A stretch of DNA of 55,429 nt. Source: Spirosoma fluviale (GTDB taxonomy: Bacteria; Bacteroidota; Bacteroidia; Cytophagales; Cyclobacteriaceae). The notes under the pieces are model-generated. The model saw only the letters and a list, made by a program, of their open reading frames with translations, was not told where the DNA came from and made no database searches. Location: the NCBI GenBank assembly GCA_945868725.1, contig CAMBMU010000007.1, positions 1 through 55,429 on the forward strand, read 5' to 3'. A program made the translations under genes and the position numbers. Shown here one piece after another: positions 28,242-36,690 of the stretch. Within the stretch, counting starts at the first letter, position 1. Every line of letters starts with the position of its first letter.

Positions 28242-28433
28242 ATGGCACATCCTAAACGCAAAATTTCGAAAACCAGAAGAGATAAAAGAAGAACGCATTA
28301 CAAGCTGGAGGCTCCTGGATTAGCAAAATGTCCTACTACTGGCGAAATGCACCTACCTCACAGAGCATTCTGGTTGGATGGCAAATTGTACTACAAGGGA
28401 CAAGTAATCATCGAAAAAGAGATGAAAGCTTAA
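28242..28433 (+). CDS. rpmF: 50S ribosomal protein L32, single-cysteine form
   Basis: A 63-aa basic protein with the L32 N-terminus [16 protein letters not shown] and the central [18 protein letters not shown] segment. Zinc-type L32 has four cysteines in two CxxC-like knuckles; here only Cys30 remains and the second knuckle is replaced by [10 protein letters not shown], so this form should not bind zinc. It is the only rpmF in the window and pairs with yceD. A terminator follows. Confidence 0.95.
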   Translation: MAHPKRKISKTRRDKRRTHYKLEAPGLAKCPTTGEMHLPHRAFWLDGKLYYKGQVIIEKEMKA

Positions 28434-28453
28434 TTTCCTTCAATCGACTGCTG

Positions 28454-28488
28454 ATTCCACTCCCAAAAGGAGTGGAATTTTCATTTTT
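28454..28488 (+). terminator. Terminator of yceD-rpmF
   Basis: ATTCCACTCC (28454-28463) pairs perfectly with GGAGTGGAAT (28469-28478) over a 5-nt loop and is followed by TTTCATTTTTAT. Confidence 0.85.
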
Positions 28489-28542
28489 ATAAAACGCAAG
28501 TGCGCTGATTAACAGGGTCTTAATTCTACAAAAATAGAAGTC

Positions 28543-28574
28543 TTTGGCGTTAAGAAGTCATTGTGTTATTTTTG
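28543..28574 (+). promoter_or_regulatory. Predicted promoter of fabH-efp-accBC
   Basis: TTTG at 28543-28546 and TATTTTTG at 28567-28574 are separated by 20 bp, a full match to the Bacteroidota promoter. The leader to the fabH ATG (28646) would be about 65 nt. The 28434-28645 gap holds only the rpmF terminator and this promoter; no FapR/FadR-type operator was recognised. Confidence 0.6.
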
Positions 28575-28645
28575 AATCTTACTTCAACTCCCGTTGACTA
28601 TTTCAATGGGTTGAATAGAAAGCAAAAAGAACTGAATCCGATACA

Positions 28646-29644
28646 ATGGATAAACTAAGAGCAATGGTAACCGGCATTCACGGATATGTTCCTGAATACC
28701 GGCTTACCAACAAAGAATTGGAATCACTTGTGGATACCAATGACGAGTGGATCATGTCCAGAACGGGCATCAAAGAGCGAAGAATTCTAAAAGGCGAAAA
28801 CCAAGGAACATCAGTACTTGGCATTGAAGCAGTCAAAGGTTTGCTTGAAAAAACAGGAACCGATCCGCTAGATATTGAGCTCATCATCTGCGCTACCGTG
28901 ACTCCGGACATGCCCTTCCCTGCCACTGCCAACATTATTGCGGATAAAGTAGGAGCAAAAAATTCCTTTTCCTTCGATATTGGAGCCGCCTGTTCAGGCT
29001 TTTTGTATGCGCTACAGCTCGGTGCTCAATTTATCCAAGCAGGAACCCACAAAAAAATAGTGGTGGTTGGCGCTGATAAAATGTCCTCAATTGTGGACTA
29101 CCAAGACCGTACCACTTGCATTCTATTTGGCGATGGAGCGGGCGCTGTTCTCCTTGAGCCTACCACCGAAAACCTAGGAATTATTGACGCCATTTTGAAA
29201 GCGGATGGGTCTGGAGAAAACTTCCTTCACATGAAAGCTGGGGGTAGCCGTAGGCCAGCAACCATGGAGACCGTTGCAAACCGAGAGCATTTCGCGTACC
29301 AAGAGGGTACTAGTGTTTTCAAGTTTGCCGTGACCAACATGGCAGATGTAAGTGCAGAAGTGATGGAACGAAATGGGCTAACAGGTGATGATATTGCTTG
29401 GCTAGTACCCCATCAAGCCAACAAACGCATCATCGATGCTACCGCCAATAGAATGGGTGTAGGCCCTGAAAAAGTAATGATGAACATTGAACGCTATGGC
29501 AATACTACCGCAGCGACCATTCCACTTTGCCTCTGGGAATACGAGAGCCAATTGAAAAAAGGAGACAACCTTATTCTTGCTGCCTTTGGTGGCGGATTTA
29601 CCTGGGGATCGATCTTTCTGAAATGGGCCTTGGATCCAAAATAA
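28646..29644 (+). CDS. fabH: 3-oxoacyl-ACP synthase III
   Basis: A 332-aa condensing enzyme that joins acetyl-CoA or a branched starter to malonyl-ACP to begin fatty-acid synthesis. The catalytic triad is Cys116 ([11 protein letters not shown]), His in PHQANKRI (~253) and Asn in YGNTTAA (~283). Length and motifs are standard. In Bacteroidota FabH usually favours branched starters (iso fatty acids); that preference is not readable here. It is the first gene of a run with efp, accB and accC. Confidence 0.95.
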   Translation: MDKLRAMVTGIHGYVPEYRLTNKELESLVDTNDEWIMSRTGIKERRILKGENQGTSVLGIEAVKGLLEKTGTDPLDIELIICATVTPDMPFPATANIIADKVGAKNSFSFDIGAACSGFLYALQLGAQFIQAGTHKKIVVVGADKMSSIVDYQDRTTCILFGDGAGAVLLEPTTENLGIIDAILKADGSGENFLHMKAGGSRRPATMETVANREHFAYQEGTSVFKFAVTNMADVSAEVMERNGLTGDDIAWLVPHQANKRIIDATANRMGVGPEKVMMNIERYGNTTAATIPLCLWEYESQLKKGDNLILAAFGGGFTWGSIFLKWALDPK

Positions 29645-29663
29645 TTAAATTGACTAAAAGAAT

Positions 29664-30227
29664 ATGGCAAGTACTGCAGATTTTAAAAACGGGCTTTGTC
29701 TCGAAATGAACAACGACATCTACACGATTGTCGAGTTTCAACATGTGAAGCCAGGAAAAGGAGCCGCCTTTGTTCGCACGAAAATGAAAAGCTTGCGAAG
29801 TGGAAAGACCCTTGAAAAAACGTTCAATGCAGGAGAAAAAGTGACTACTGCACGCGTTGAAAAAAGAGGCCATCAGTTTCTTTACAAAGATGATCTAGGT
29901 TACAACTTCATGGACACGAGCAATTATGAGCAAATCTCCTTGGAAGAGCGCTTAATTGAACGCTACAACCTGCTGAAAGATGGTCAACTTGTGGATATTC
30001 TAGTACATGCCGAGCATGAAATTCCGCTTTCTGTAGAGCTTCCTCCTTTCGTAGAATTGATGATTACCTATACTGAACCTGGGATAAAAGGAGATACCGC
30101 TACCAATGCCCTCAAGCAGGCAATAGTGGAAACAGGTGCAACTATCATGGTGCCACTTTTTGTGGAACAGGACATCCTAATCAAGGTAGACACCCGAGAT
30201 GGATCTTACTCAGAAAGAGTTAAATAA
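29664..30227 (+). CDS. efp: Translation elongation factor P
   Basis: A 187-aa factor that relieves ribosome stalling at proline runs. Three OB-like domains are present. The tip loop reads KPGKGAAF, with Lys32 at the position that is modified in E. coli EF-P, rather than the Arg that is rhamnosylated in other bacteria. No EpmA/EpmB-like modifying enzyme lies in the window. The gene sits 19 bp after fabH. Confidence 0.95.
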   Translation: MASTADFKNGLCLEMNNDIYTIVEFQHVKPGKGAAFVRTKMKSLRSGKTLEKTFNAGEKVTTARVEKRGHQFLYKDDLGYNFMDTSNYEQISLEERLIERYNLLKDGQLVDILVHAEHEIPLSVELPPFVELMITYTEPGIKGDTATNALKQAIVETGATIMVPLFVEQDILIKVDTRDGSYSERVK

Positions 30228-30323
30228 GTAGTTTAAATCTCTCGATTTATAGTAAATTACCTTCCCTTTTTGAATTAGTTGAACCCCTAAATGCTCCAGC
30301 TCACGGAACAAAAAAAGAACACT

Positions 30324-30776
30324 ATGAAACCTAAAGAAATCCAAGATTTAATTGACTATATCTCAAGTACCGGCCTTGCAGAAGTAAAAATCAAGACTGA
30401 AGAGTTTGAGCTTTCCGTAAAAAAATATGCAGATGGCTCGACTTCAGCACCTGCACCTCAATACATCGCAGCACCGGCACCTGCCTCAGCAGCACCTACT
30501 CCTGCTTCGCCTAGTCCAGCACCTAGTTCAAATTTAGTAGAGATAAAGTCTCCAATGATTGGCACTTTTTACCTAACTGCAAATCCTGATTCGGCTCCTT
30601 TTGTTACAGAAGGAGGATCGATCAGTGCTGGAAAAACCGTATGCATCATTGAAGCAATGAAGCTATTCAATGAAATTGAGGCGGAAATCTCTGGAAAGAT
30701 TGTCAAAATTCTTGTGGCCAACGCGAGCCCAGTGGAATACGACCAGCCTCTTTTCCTTGTAGACCCAGCAGGTTGA
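30324..30776 (+). CDS. accB: Acetyl-CoA carboxylase biotin carboxyl carrier protein
   Basis: A 150-aa carrier. The N-terminal dimer region (~1-35) is followed by an Ala/Pro-rich flexible linker (~40-70) and the biotinyl domain, whose [10 protein letters not shown] motif places the biotin on Lys113. The start at 30324 is preferred: 11 extra residues to 30291 would precede MKPKEIQDL, which matches the family N-terminus. It lies 24 bp before accC, the standard accBC pair. Confidence 0.95.
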   Translation: MKPKEIQDLIDYISSTGLAEVKIKTEEFELSVKKYADGSTSAPAPQYIAAPAPASAAPTPASPSPAPSSNLVEIKSPMIGTFYLTANPDSAPFVTEGGSISAGKTVCIIEAMKLFNEIEAEISGKIVKILVANASPVEYDQPLFLVDPAG

Positions 30777-30800
30777 TTTTTGCACTAAATAAAATAACAC

Positions 30801-32150
30801 GTGTTTAAAAAAATATTAATTGCCAACCGCGGGGAAATTGCCCTACGGGTGATTCGTACCTGTAAGGAGATGGGGATCAAAACTGTAGCCGTCTATTCCA
30901 CAGCGGATAAAGACAGTCTTCACGTGCGATTTGCAGATGAAGCAGTTTGCATTGGGCCCGCCCCAAGCCGAGAATCCTATTTGAATATCCCGCGTATCAT
31001 TGCTGCTGCTGAAATCACCAATGCAGACGCCATCCATCCTGGCTATGGCTTCCTATCCGAAAACGCAGAGTTCTCAAAAGTTTGCGAGGAATATGGCATC
31101 AAGTTTATCGGGGCCTCCCCAGACATGATTGCTAAAATGGGGGATAAAGCAACTGCAAAGGCCACTATGAGAGCGGCAGGAGTCCCTATCATTCCAGGTT
31201 CTGAAGGCTTGCTTGACTCCATCGAACAGGGTTTAGTCATTGCCAATGAGATGGGCTACCCCGTCATACTAAAAGCTACAGCAGGTGGAGGAGGTAAAGG
31301 AATGCGCATCGTACGAGAAGACAGCGAATTCAAGAAAGGTTGGGATGATGCCAAAATGGAATCTGGTGCTGCTTTTGGAAACGACGGGCTGTATTTGGAA
31401 AAGTTTGTCGAAGAACCTCGACACATTGAAATTCAAATTGTTGGCGATAGAACAGGTAAAGCCTGTCACCTATCTGAGCGCGACTGCTCTATCCAACGAA
31501 GACACCAAAAGCTTGTAGAAGAAACTCCCTCACCATTTATTACGGATGAACTTCGGGATGCAATGGGCAAAGCTGCCATCAAAGGAGCTGAAGCCATTGG
31601 TTATGAAGGAGCAGGTACCATCGAGTTTTTGGTCGACAAAAACCGCAATTTCTATTTTATGGAGATGAATACCCGAATTCAGGTAGAGCATCCCATCACC
31701 GAAGAAGTAACCGACTTTGACCTCATCAAAGAACAAATAAAAGTAGCCGCGGGCGAGACTATTTCTGGTAGAAATTACTACCCGAAGCTATTCGCAATGG
31801 AATGCCGCATCAATGCGGAGGATCCATCCAATGGATTCCGACCTAGCCCAGGCAAAATTCTGAATTTGCATATCCCAGGAGGCCGTGGTGTACGGGTAGA
31901 TTCGCATGTTTACGCGGGCTATGTCATCCCTCCCAATTATGATTCCATGATCGCCAAGCTGATCGTGAGCGGGCAAACAAGAGAAGAAGTAATTGTTCGG
32001 ATGAAGCGGGCATTAGAGGAGTTTGTGATCGATGGCATCAAAACCACCATTCCATTCCATATCGCCTTGCTAGATAACGAAGAGTTTAAGGCAGGTAACT
32101 TCACCACCAAGTTCTTGGAAACCTTCGATTTTTCGATGATCAAGAAATAA
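30801..32150 (+). CDS. accC: Acetyl-CoA carboxylase biotin carboxylase subunit
   Basis: A 449-aa ATP-grasp enzyme that carboxylates the biotin of AccB, the first half of malonyl-CoA synthesis. Features are the N-terminal [13 protein letters not shown], the glycine-rich ATP loop [12 protein letters not shown] (~159-170), and the catalytic [10 protein letters not shown] (~288-297) region. It starts with GTG. Length is standard for AccC. The gene is convergent with pyk; the 245-bp gap holds a multi-stem structure and a terminator. Confidence 0.97.
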   Translation: MFKKILIANRGEIALRVIRTCKEMGIKTVAVYSTADKDSLHVRFADEAVCIGPAPSRESYLNIPRIIAAAEITNADAIHPGYGFLSENAEFSKVCEEYGIKFIGASPDMIAKMGDKATAKATMRAAGVPIIPGSEGLLDSIEQGLVIANEMGYPVILKATAGGGGKGMRIVREDSEFKKGWDDAKMESGAAFGNDGLYLEKFVEEPRHIEIQIVGDRTGKACHLSERDCSIQRRHQKLVEETPSPFITDELRDAMGKAAIKGAEAIGYEGAGTIEFLVDKNRNFYFMEMNTRIQVEHPITEEVTDFDLIKEQIKVAAGETISGRNYYPKLFAMECRINAEDPSNGFRPSPGKILNLHIPGGRGVRVDSHVYAGYVIPPNYDSMIAKLIVSGQTREEVIVRMKRALEEFVIDGIKTTIPFHIALLDNEEFKAGNFTTKFLETFDFSMIKK

Positions 32151-32155
32151 AATCT

Positions 32156-32232
32156 GATTATCCGCAATCATGCTGGCAGTTCAGCATGTCTATTTAAAAC
32201 TGCGGATAATCGTTGACAGACCGCAGTCAACG
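32156..32232. repeat. Multi-stem inverted-repeat structure after accC
   Basis: Three nested or adjacent inverted repeats lie within 77 bp, starting 5 bp after the accC stop. An 11-bp outer stem GATTATCCGCA (32156-32166) / TGCGGATAATC (32201-32211) encloses a 7-bp hairpin CATGCTG/CAGCATG (32169-32175 / 32182-32188). A third, CGTTGAC/GTCAACG (32211-32217 / 32226-32232), abuts it. There is no T-run, so it is not a standard terminator. It could be an mRNA 3' stabiliser, a structured RNA, or one copy of a dispersed palindromic repeat. Confidence 0.55.
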
Positions 32233-32332
32233 GTCCACAGCCCACCTAATTGAACCTCAAACCTTTATCTCTAGGATTGGTGTAACATAAACGGATAATC
32301 AAAAAATAAGAAATCCAGGTCCTGGAATTCAT

Positions 32333-32372
32333 GCATAAAAAAAGGAGAAACTTTGTTTCTCCTTTTTTATGC
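32333..32372. terminator. Bidirectional terminator between accC and pyk
   Basis: GCATAAAAAA (32333-32342) plus GGAGAAA (32344-32350) pairs with TTTCTCC (32356-32362) plus TTTTTTATGC (32363-32372), with one bulged A and a 5-nt loop. T-runs occur on both strands, and it is placed between convergent genes. Confidence 0.85.
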
Positions 32373-32395
32373 TACAAGTAAAATGCCTGCAGGGA

Positions 32396-33826
32396 TTATC
32401 CTACCACATGCAGTTTCAACATGTTTGTTTTTCCTTTTTCGTTGAGTGGCATGCTCCCAGTATTCACAATCACATCTCCCTCGTGCACATGCCCATCTTG
32501 CTTCAAAATGGCCTCAATATCCGCAAACACCCCATCTGTAGAGGCCTGTCCTTCGTAATAATAAACCCGAACTCCCCAAACTAGGGACAATTGGGTCAAG
32601 AGTTTCTGATTTCTCGTAAATACAAAAATATTGGATAGCGGACGGTGAGAAGCCAATCGAAATCCTGTAAACCCTGAAGAAGTAAGGCCTACAATAGCTT
32701 TTGCCTTCACATTTCTAGAAAGCCTCGCTGCCATGAGAATCAGGTTATTGCTCAAAAAGGTAGCATCTTCCTCCGGTATTTTGTAAAGGTTGTGGTACAC
32801 CTCCGCATTTTCTTCCAAATAGGTAATGATGCTGGTCATCGCCTTCACTGCGTGGATAGGATACTTTCCAGAGGCCGTTTCTGCTGAAAGCATCACTGCA
32901 TCAGCCCCATCCAATACCGCGTTCGCTACATCATTGGTCTCCGCACGAGTAGGGCGAGGATTTTGAATCATGCTTTCCATCATCTGTGTAGCAATGATGA
33001 CTGGCTTGCAGGCCAGCTTGCATTTTTCCACCATCTTCTTTTGCCAAAGTGGTACAATTTCCATGGGAACTTCTACTCCTAGATCTCCGCGGGCAACCAT
33101 GATTGCATCGGTAGCTTCAATGATGGCGTCAATATTTTCGAGCGCTTCCGGCTTTTCAATTTTGGCGACAATTTTACAATCCTTTCCTGCTTTTTTAATT
33201 CGCTCACGCAAATCTGTGATATCCTCAGCGGAACGCACAAAAGACAAAGCAATCCAATCGACATCATTTGCCAATCCAAACTCTAGATCTTCCAGGTCTT
33301 TTTCAGTCAGAGAAGGTGCAGAAACTTTCGTATTCGGTAGATTGATTCCCTTTCTAGATTTCAAAATACCGCCATGGATTACCGTGCAATTCACATCTTT
33401 TCCATTGGTACTATTGACCACCAATTCCAGATTTCCATCGTCAATCAAGATGTGCTCCCCTTCTTGAACATCCTGAGGAAGGTTCTTGTAGACGGTGCTC
33501 ACCAACGAGGCTGTGCCGATCACTGGATCAGAGGTAATGGTGATTTTGTCTCCTGGATTAATTTCAACTCCATTATTTTCAACTTCACCCACTCGTATTT
33601 TTGGACCTTGCAGATCTTGAAGAATGCCTAAATGGCAATTCAACTCTTGATTTACTTTTCGGATGGTCTCAAGTACTTCTTTGTGCACCTCATGGGTGCC
33701 ATGGGAAAAATTAAGGCGAAAAACATTCGCTCCAGCAAAAGCCAAACTTTTGATCATTTCGTACGAATTCGAAGCCGGACCAATGGTGGCTAAAATTTTT
33801 GTCTTTTTAAAAGGTAAATGAGACAT
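32396..33826 (-). CDS. pyk: Pyruvate kinase
   Basis: A 476-aa glycolytic enzyme that makes ATP and pyruvate from phosphoenolpyruvate. Characteristic segments are KTKILATIGPAS and RLNFSHG at the N-terminus, the active-site signature IVAKIEKPEALENID in two parts (~219-233), VARGDLGVE (metal and substrate site, ~244-252), and the ATQMMESMI helix. A C-terminal regulatory domain is present (~350-476). It begins 6 bp after the IPExxxVDY gene stop, so the two are co-transcribed. Confidence 0.97.
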   Translation of the reverse strand: MSHLPFKKTKILATIGPASNSYEMIKSLAFAGANVFRLNFSHGTHEVHKEVLETIRKVNQELNCHLGILQDLQGPKIRVGEVENNGVEINPGDKITITSDPVIGTASLVSTVYKNLPQDVQEGEHILIDDGNLELVVNSTNGKDVNCTVIHGGILKSRKGINLPNTKVSAPSLTEKDLEDLEFGLANDVDWIALSFVRSAEDITDLRERIKKAGKDCKIVAKIEKPEALENIDAIIEATDAIMVARGDLGVEVPMEIVPLWQKKMVEKCKLACKPVIIATQMMESMIQNPRPTRAETNDVANAVLDGADAVMLSAETASGKYPIHAVKAMTSIITYLEENAEVYHNLYKIPEEDATFLSNNLILMAARLSRNVKAKAIVGLTSSGFTGFRLASHRPLSNIFVFTRNQKLLTQLSLVWGVRVYYYEGQASTDGVFADIEAILKQDGHVHEGDVIVNTGSMPLNEKGKTNMLKLHVVG

Positions 33827-33832
33827 AGTGTA

Positions 33833-34261
33833 TTAATAGGTTAATAGGTTTTCTTTTGATTTTAGCTTGGAAATATCTATCCGTACAATGCTTTGAACCA
33901 ACGAATTTCTCGAAAGCTTTTCCATAAAATTACTTAAATCCAATTGCTCGGTTTCATCTTGAACTAAAAGGAAATAGTCTAAATTTTTTAACTCAGGGAT
34001 CAAATAAGCGAGTTGCTGCGTGGAATTAATCGCCTTGTTTTTTAAAAGCTGAATAAATCCATGGGGCAAAGAAAGAAAATACTGAGCGATTTCTAACTTC
34101 TCAGCATTTAGAAACTCCAACTCCAAGTCATCAGCTTTTACCAAATTGAGTTCCAATTCCTGGTTGACTAACCAAGCCATCCGATATTCCCGTATTGGAG
34201 ACACTATTCCGAGCAATTCAAAGTCAAAAGTAGGTTCAATTTGTAGCTTGGCCTTCTTCAT
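33833..34261 (-). CDS. IPExxxVDY family protein
   Basis: A 142-aa soluble protein of a small Bacteroidota family named for its motif; here it reads IPELKNLDY (~89-97), with Leu for Val. It is predicted mixed alpha/beta with no membrane segment or signal. The family is routinely found immediately before pyruvate kinase, as here (6 bp), which suggests a role tied to pyk expression or activity, but no function is known. Confidence 0.85.
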   Translation of the reverse strand: MKKAKLQIEPTFDFELLGIVSPIREYRMAWLVNQELELNLVKADDLELEFLNAEKLEIAQYFLSLPHGFIQLLKNKAINSTQQLAYLIPELKNLDYFLLVQDETEQLDLSNFMEKLSRNSLVQSIVRIDISKLKSKENLLTY

Positions 34262-34350
34262 TGGGGAAGATCAGTAGGAAACACAAAAATAGAAATTAAA
34301 ACGAAGCAAGGGCCATATTCGCACGATGCAAAATTTACTTCCTCCATTTC

Positions 34351-34382
34351 TTTGTCAATTAGGCATTAAATATATTTCTTTG
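34351..34382 (+). promoter_or_regulatory. Probable promoter of acpP-fabF-rnc
   Basis: TTTG at 34351-34354 is followed after 20 bp by TTTCTTTG (34375-34382), one mismatch from TANNTTTG. The acpP ATG is at 34413, giving a leader of about 25 nt. Confidence 0.4.
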
Positions 34383-34412
34383 CGGAGAGTTATTAACTAA
34401 ACTGATCACAAA

Positions 34413-34649
34413 ATGTCTGAAATTGCACAAAAAGTAAAGGCCATCATTGTTGACAAACTTGGCGTAGAAGAATCTGAAGTAACTATGGAAGCAAGCTTCA
34501 CCAATGATCTTGGCGCTGATTCTTTGGATACTGTAGAATTGATTATGGAATTCGAAAAAGAATTCAACATTTCTATTCCAGACGACCAAGCAGAACAAAT
34601 CGGTACCGTAGGCGCTGCTGTAGCGTACCTTGAGGCTAACGTAAAATAA
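34413..34649 (+). CDS. acpP: Acyl carrier protein
   Basis: A 78-aa acidic four-helix protein that carries growing acyl chains on 4'-phosphopantetheine. The prosthetic group attaches to Ser37 in the [10 protein letters not shown] motif. Length and charge are typical. It is followed after 20 bp by fabF, the usual pairing. Confidence 0.97.
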   Translation: MSEIAQKVKAIIVDKLGVEESEVTMEASFTNDLGADSLDTVELIMEFEKEFNISIPDDQAEQIGTVGAAVAYLEANVK

Positions 34650-34669
34650 AAATCACTCAAATTCATTCT

Positions 34670-35920
34670 ATGAATTTAAAAAGAGTTGTAGTAACGGGCA
34701 TAGGTGCACTCACTCCGATCGGTAATACCAAAGACGAGTTCTGGAAAGGATTAGCTTCTGGTGTGAGTGGCGCCGCGCCCATTACTCATTTTGATGCCTC
34801 CCTTTTTAAAACCCAGTTTGCCTGCGAAGTTAAAAACTTTGATATCGAGCAATTTGTCGAGCGCAAAGAAGCACGCAAAATGGACCCCTTCACCCAATAT
34901 GCAATGGTAGCCGCTGAGGAAGCCATGAGCGATTCAGGACTCAACCTTGAAACCCTTGACCTTTCCCGTGCGGGAGTGATTTGGGGCTCGGGAATCGGAG
35001 GAATCAAAACCTTCCAAGACGAAGTAACCGCCTTCAATCAAGGTGACGGAACTCCTCGATTCAATCCCTTCTTTATTCCTAAAATGATTGCAGACATTGC
35101 TGCGGGTTTTATCTCCATAAAATATGGATTTAGAGGCCCTAACTTTGTCACTGTTTCCGCCTGTGCTTCTGCAACCAATGCTTTAATCGATGCATTTAAT
35201 TACATCCGATTGGGCAAAGCAGATGTATTTATTAGTGGTGGATCCGAGGCTGCCGTTACCGAATCAGGTATCGGTGGATTCAATGCGATGAAAGCCCTTT
35301 CCCAGCGAAATGATTCTCCTCAAACTGCCTCTAGACCATTTGACAATGACCGCGATGGTTTTGTCTTAGGTGAAGGAGCGGGTGCTTTGATCCTAGAGGA
35401 ACTAGAGCATGCCAAAGCCAGGGGAGCGAAAATATACGCCGAATTGGTCGGCGGCGGAATGACCGCAGATGCCAACCACATCACTGCTCCTCATCCTGAA
35501 GGATTGGGTGCTAGCAGTGTGATGAAAATTACACTTGAAGACGCAGGGCTTCAGCCTGAACAAATTGATTACATCAATGTGCATGGCACCTCTACCCCAC
35601 TTGGCGATGTAAGCGAAACTAAGGCCATACAGCAAGTATTTGGAGAGCACGCGTACCAAATGAACATCAGCAGCACAAAGTCCATGACAGGGCATCTTTT
35701 AGGAGCTGCAGGGGCCATTGAAGCAATCGCTTGTATCCTTGCTATTCAGCATAGCCTTGTTCCTCCTACGATTAACCATTTTACGGACGACGAAGCATTT
35801 GACCCTAGGCTCAACCTGACTTTCCATAAGGCTCAGGAGAGAGAAATTAACTACGCGCTAAGTAATACCTTCGGATTTGGCGGTCATAATTGCTCTGTCA
35901 TTTTCAAAAAATACAACTGA
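34670..35920 (+). CDS. fabF: 3-oxoacyl-ACP synthase II
   Basis: A 416-aa elongating condensing enzyme of type II fatty-acid synthesis. The catalytic Cys165 lies in TVSACASATNA, and the two histidines are in VHGTSTPLGD (~305) and KSMTGHLLGAAGA (~340). It sits between acpP and rnc in a conserved Bacteroidota order. The stop is 5 bp before the GTG start of rnc. Confidence 0.97.
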   Translation: MNLKRVVVTGIGALTPIGNTKDEFWKGLASGVSGAAPITHFDASLFKTQFACEVKNFDIEQFVERKEARKMDPFTQYAMVAAEEAMSDSGLNLETLDLSRAGVIWGSGIGGIKTFQDEVTAFNQGDGTPRFNPFFIPKMIADIAAGFISIKYGFRGPNFVTVSACASATNALIDAFNYIRLGKADVFISGGSEAAVTESGIGGFNAMKALSQRNDSPQTASRPFDNDRDGFVLGEGAGALILEELEHAKARGAKIYAELVGGGMTADANHITAPHPEGLGASSVMKITLEDAGLQPEQIDYINVHGTSTPLGDVSETKAIQQVFGEHAYQMNISSTKSMTGHLLGAAGAIEAIACILAIQHSLVPPTINHFTDDEAFDPRLNLTFHKAQEREINYALSNTFGFGGHNCSVIFKKYN

Positions 35921-35925
35921 TCCGC

Positions 35926-36666
35926 GTGAAGCTCTTTCAGCGATTAGGAATCTCCTCCCTCTTTTTTAGTGCTAAAGACAAAAGGCTTGCCACCTCGATT
36001 CAATTGATTCTAGGAAGCAAGCCTTTTAACTTAGCCCTCTACCGACTTGCACTTACACCTGCAGGATTAGGTGAAGAAATCAATAAAGGATTTCGGAAGT
36101 CCAATGAACGACTGGAATTCTTAGGTGACGCAATTCTTGGCGCTGTTATTGCCGAATATTTATTTAAAAAATATCCGTATAGAGATGAGGGATTTCTCAC
36201 AGAGACAAGGTCCAAACTGGTCAATAGAGAAACCCTGAACGAGGTTGGAATAAAAATAGGTTTAAAAAAAACCTTGCAGCAGGTAATCGATAATCGTCAA
36301 TTTGTCGCAAATAAATCCCTTTATGGAGATATCCTTGAAGCATTTTTAGGCGCTATCTATTTGGATCGAGGGTATGCATTTACTAAAAAATTGATTCTCC
36401 AACGGATTCTAATTCACCTAGATTTGGAAGGAATGGTCACCACCGTTTCCAACCATAAAAGCAAGCTAATTGAATGGTCTCAGCGGGAAGGAAACCAGGT
36501 TGAATTTCAAGTTGTCCATGTTAGCAGCAACCAAAGGTACAAGGAGTTTGTTGTAGCTGTGGTAGTCAACGGAGAAGAGGTAGCTCAAGGAAAAGGAGAA
36601 ACCAAGAAAAAGGCAGAGCAAGAAGCTTCAAAAAATGCCTGTGAGAAACTTCAGATAGCTCGTTGA
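35926..36666 (+). CDS. rnc: Ribonuclease III
   Basis: A 246-aa double-strand-specific RNase for rRNA precursor and mRNA processing. The catalytic signature NERLEFLGDAILG (~residues 60-72) contains the metal-binding Glu and Asp, and a double-stranded-RNA-binding domain follows (~175-243, ending with the KKKAEQEASKNACEKL helix). The GTG at 35926 is preferred, since the frame upstream of it lies inside fabF. It is followed 24 bp later by nadE. Confidence 0.93.
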   Translation: MKLFQRLGISSLFFSAKDKRLATSIQLILGSKPFNLALYRLALTPAGLGEEINKGFRKSNERLEFLGDAILGAVIAEYLFKKYPYRDEGFLTETRSKLVNRETLNEVGIKIGLKKTLQQVIDNRQFVANKSLYGDILEAFLGAIYLDRGYAFTKKLILQRILIHLDLEGMVTTVSNHKSKLIEWSQREGNQVEFQVVHVSSNQRYKEFVVAVVVNGEEVAQGKGETKKKAEQEASKNACEKLQIAR

Positions 36667-36690
36667 TCCGTTAAATTCACTGAGGAAAGC

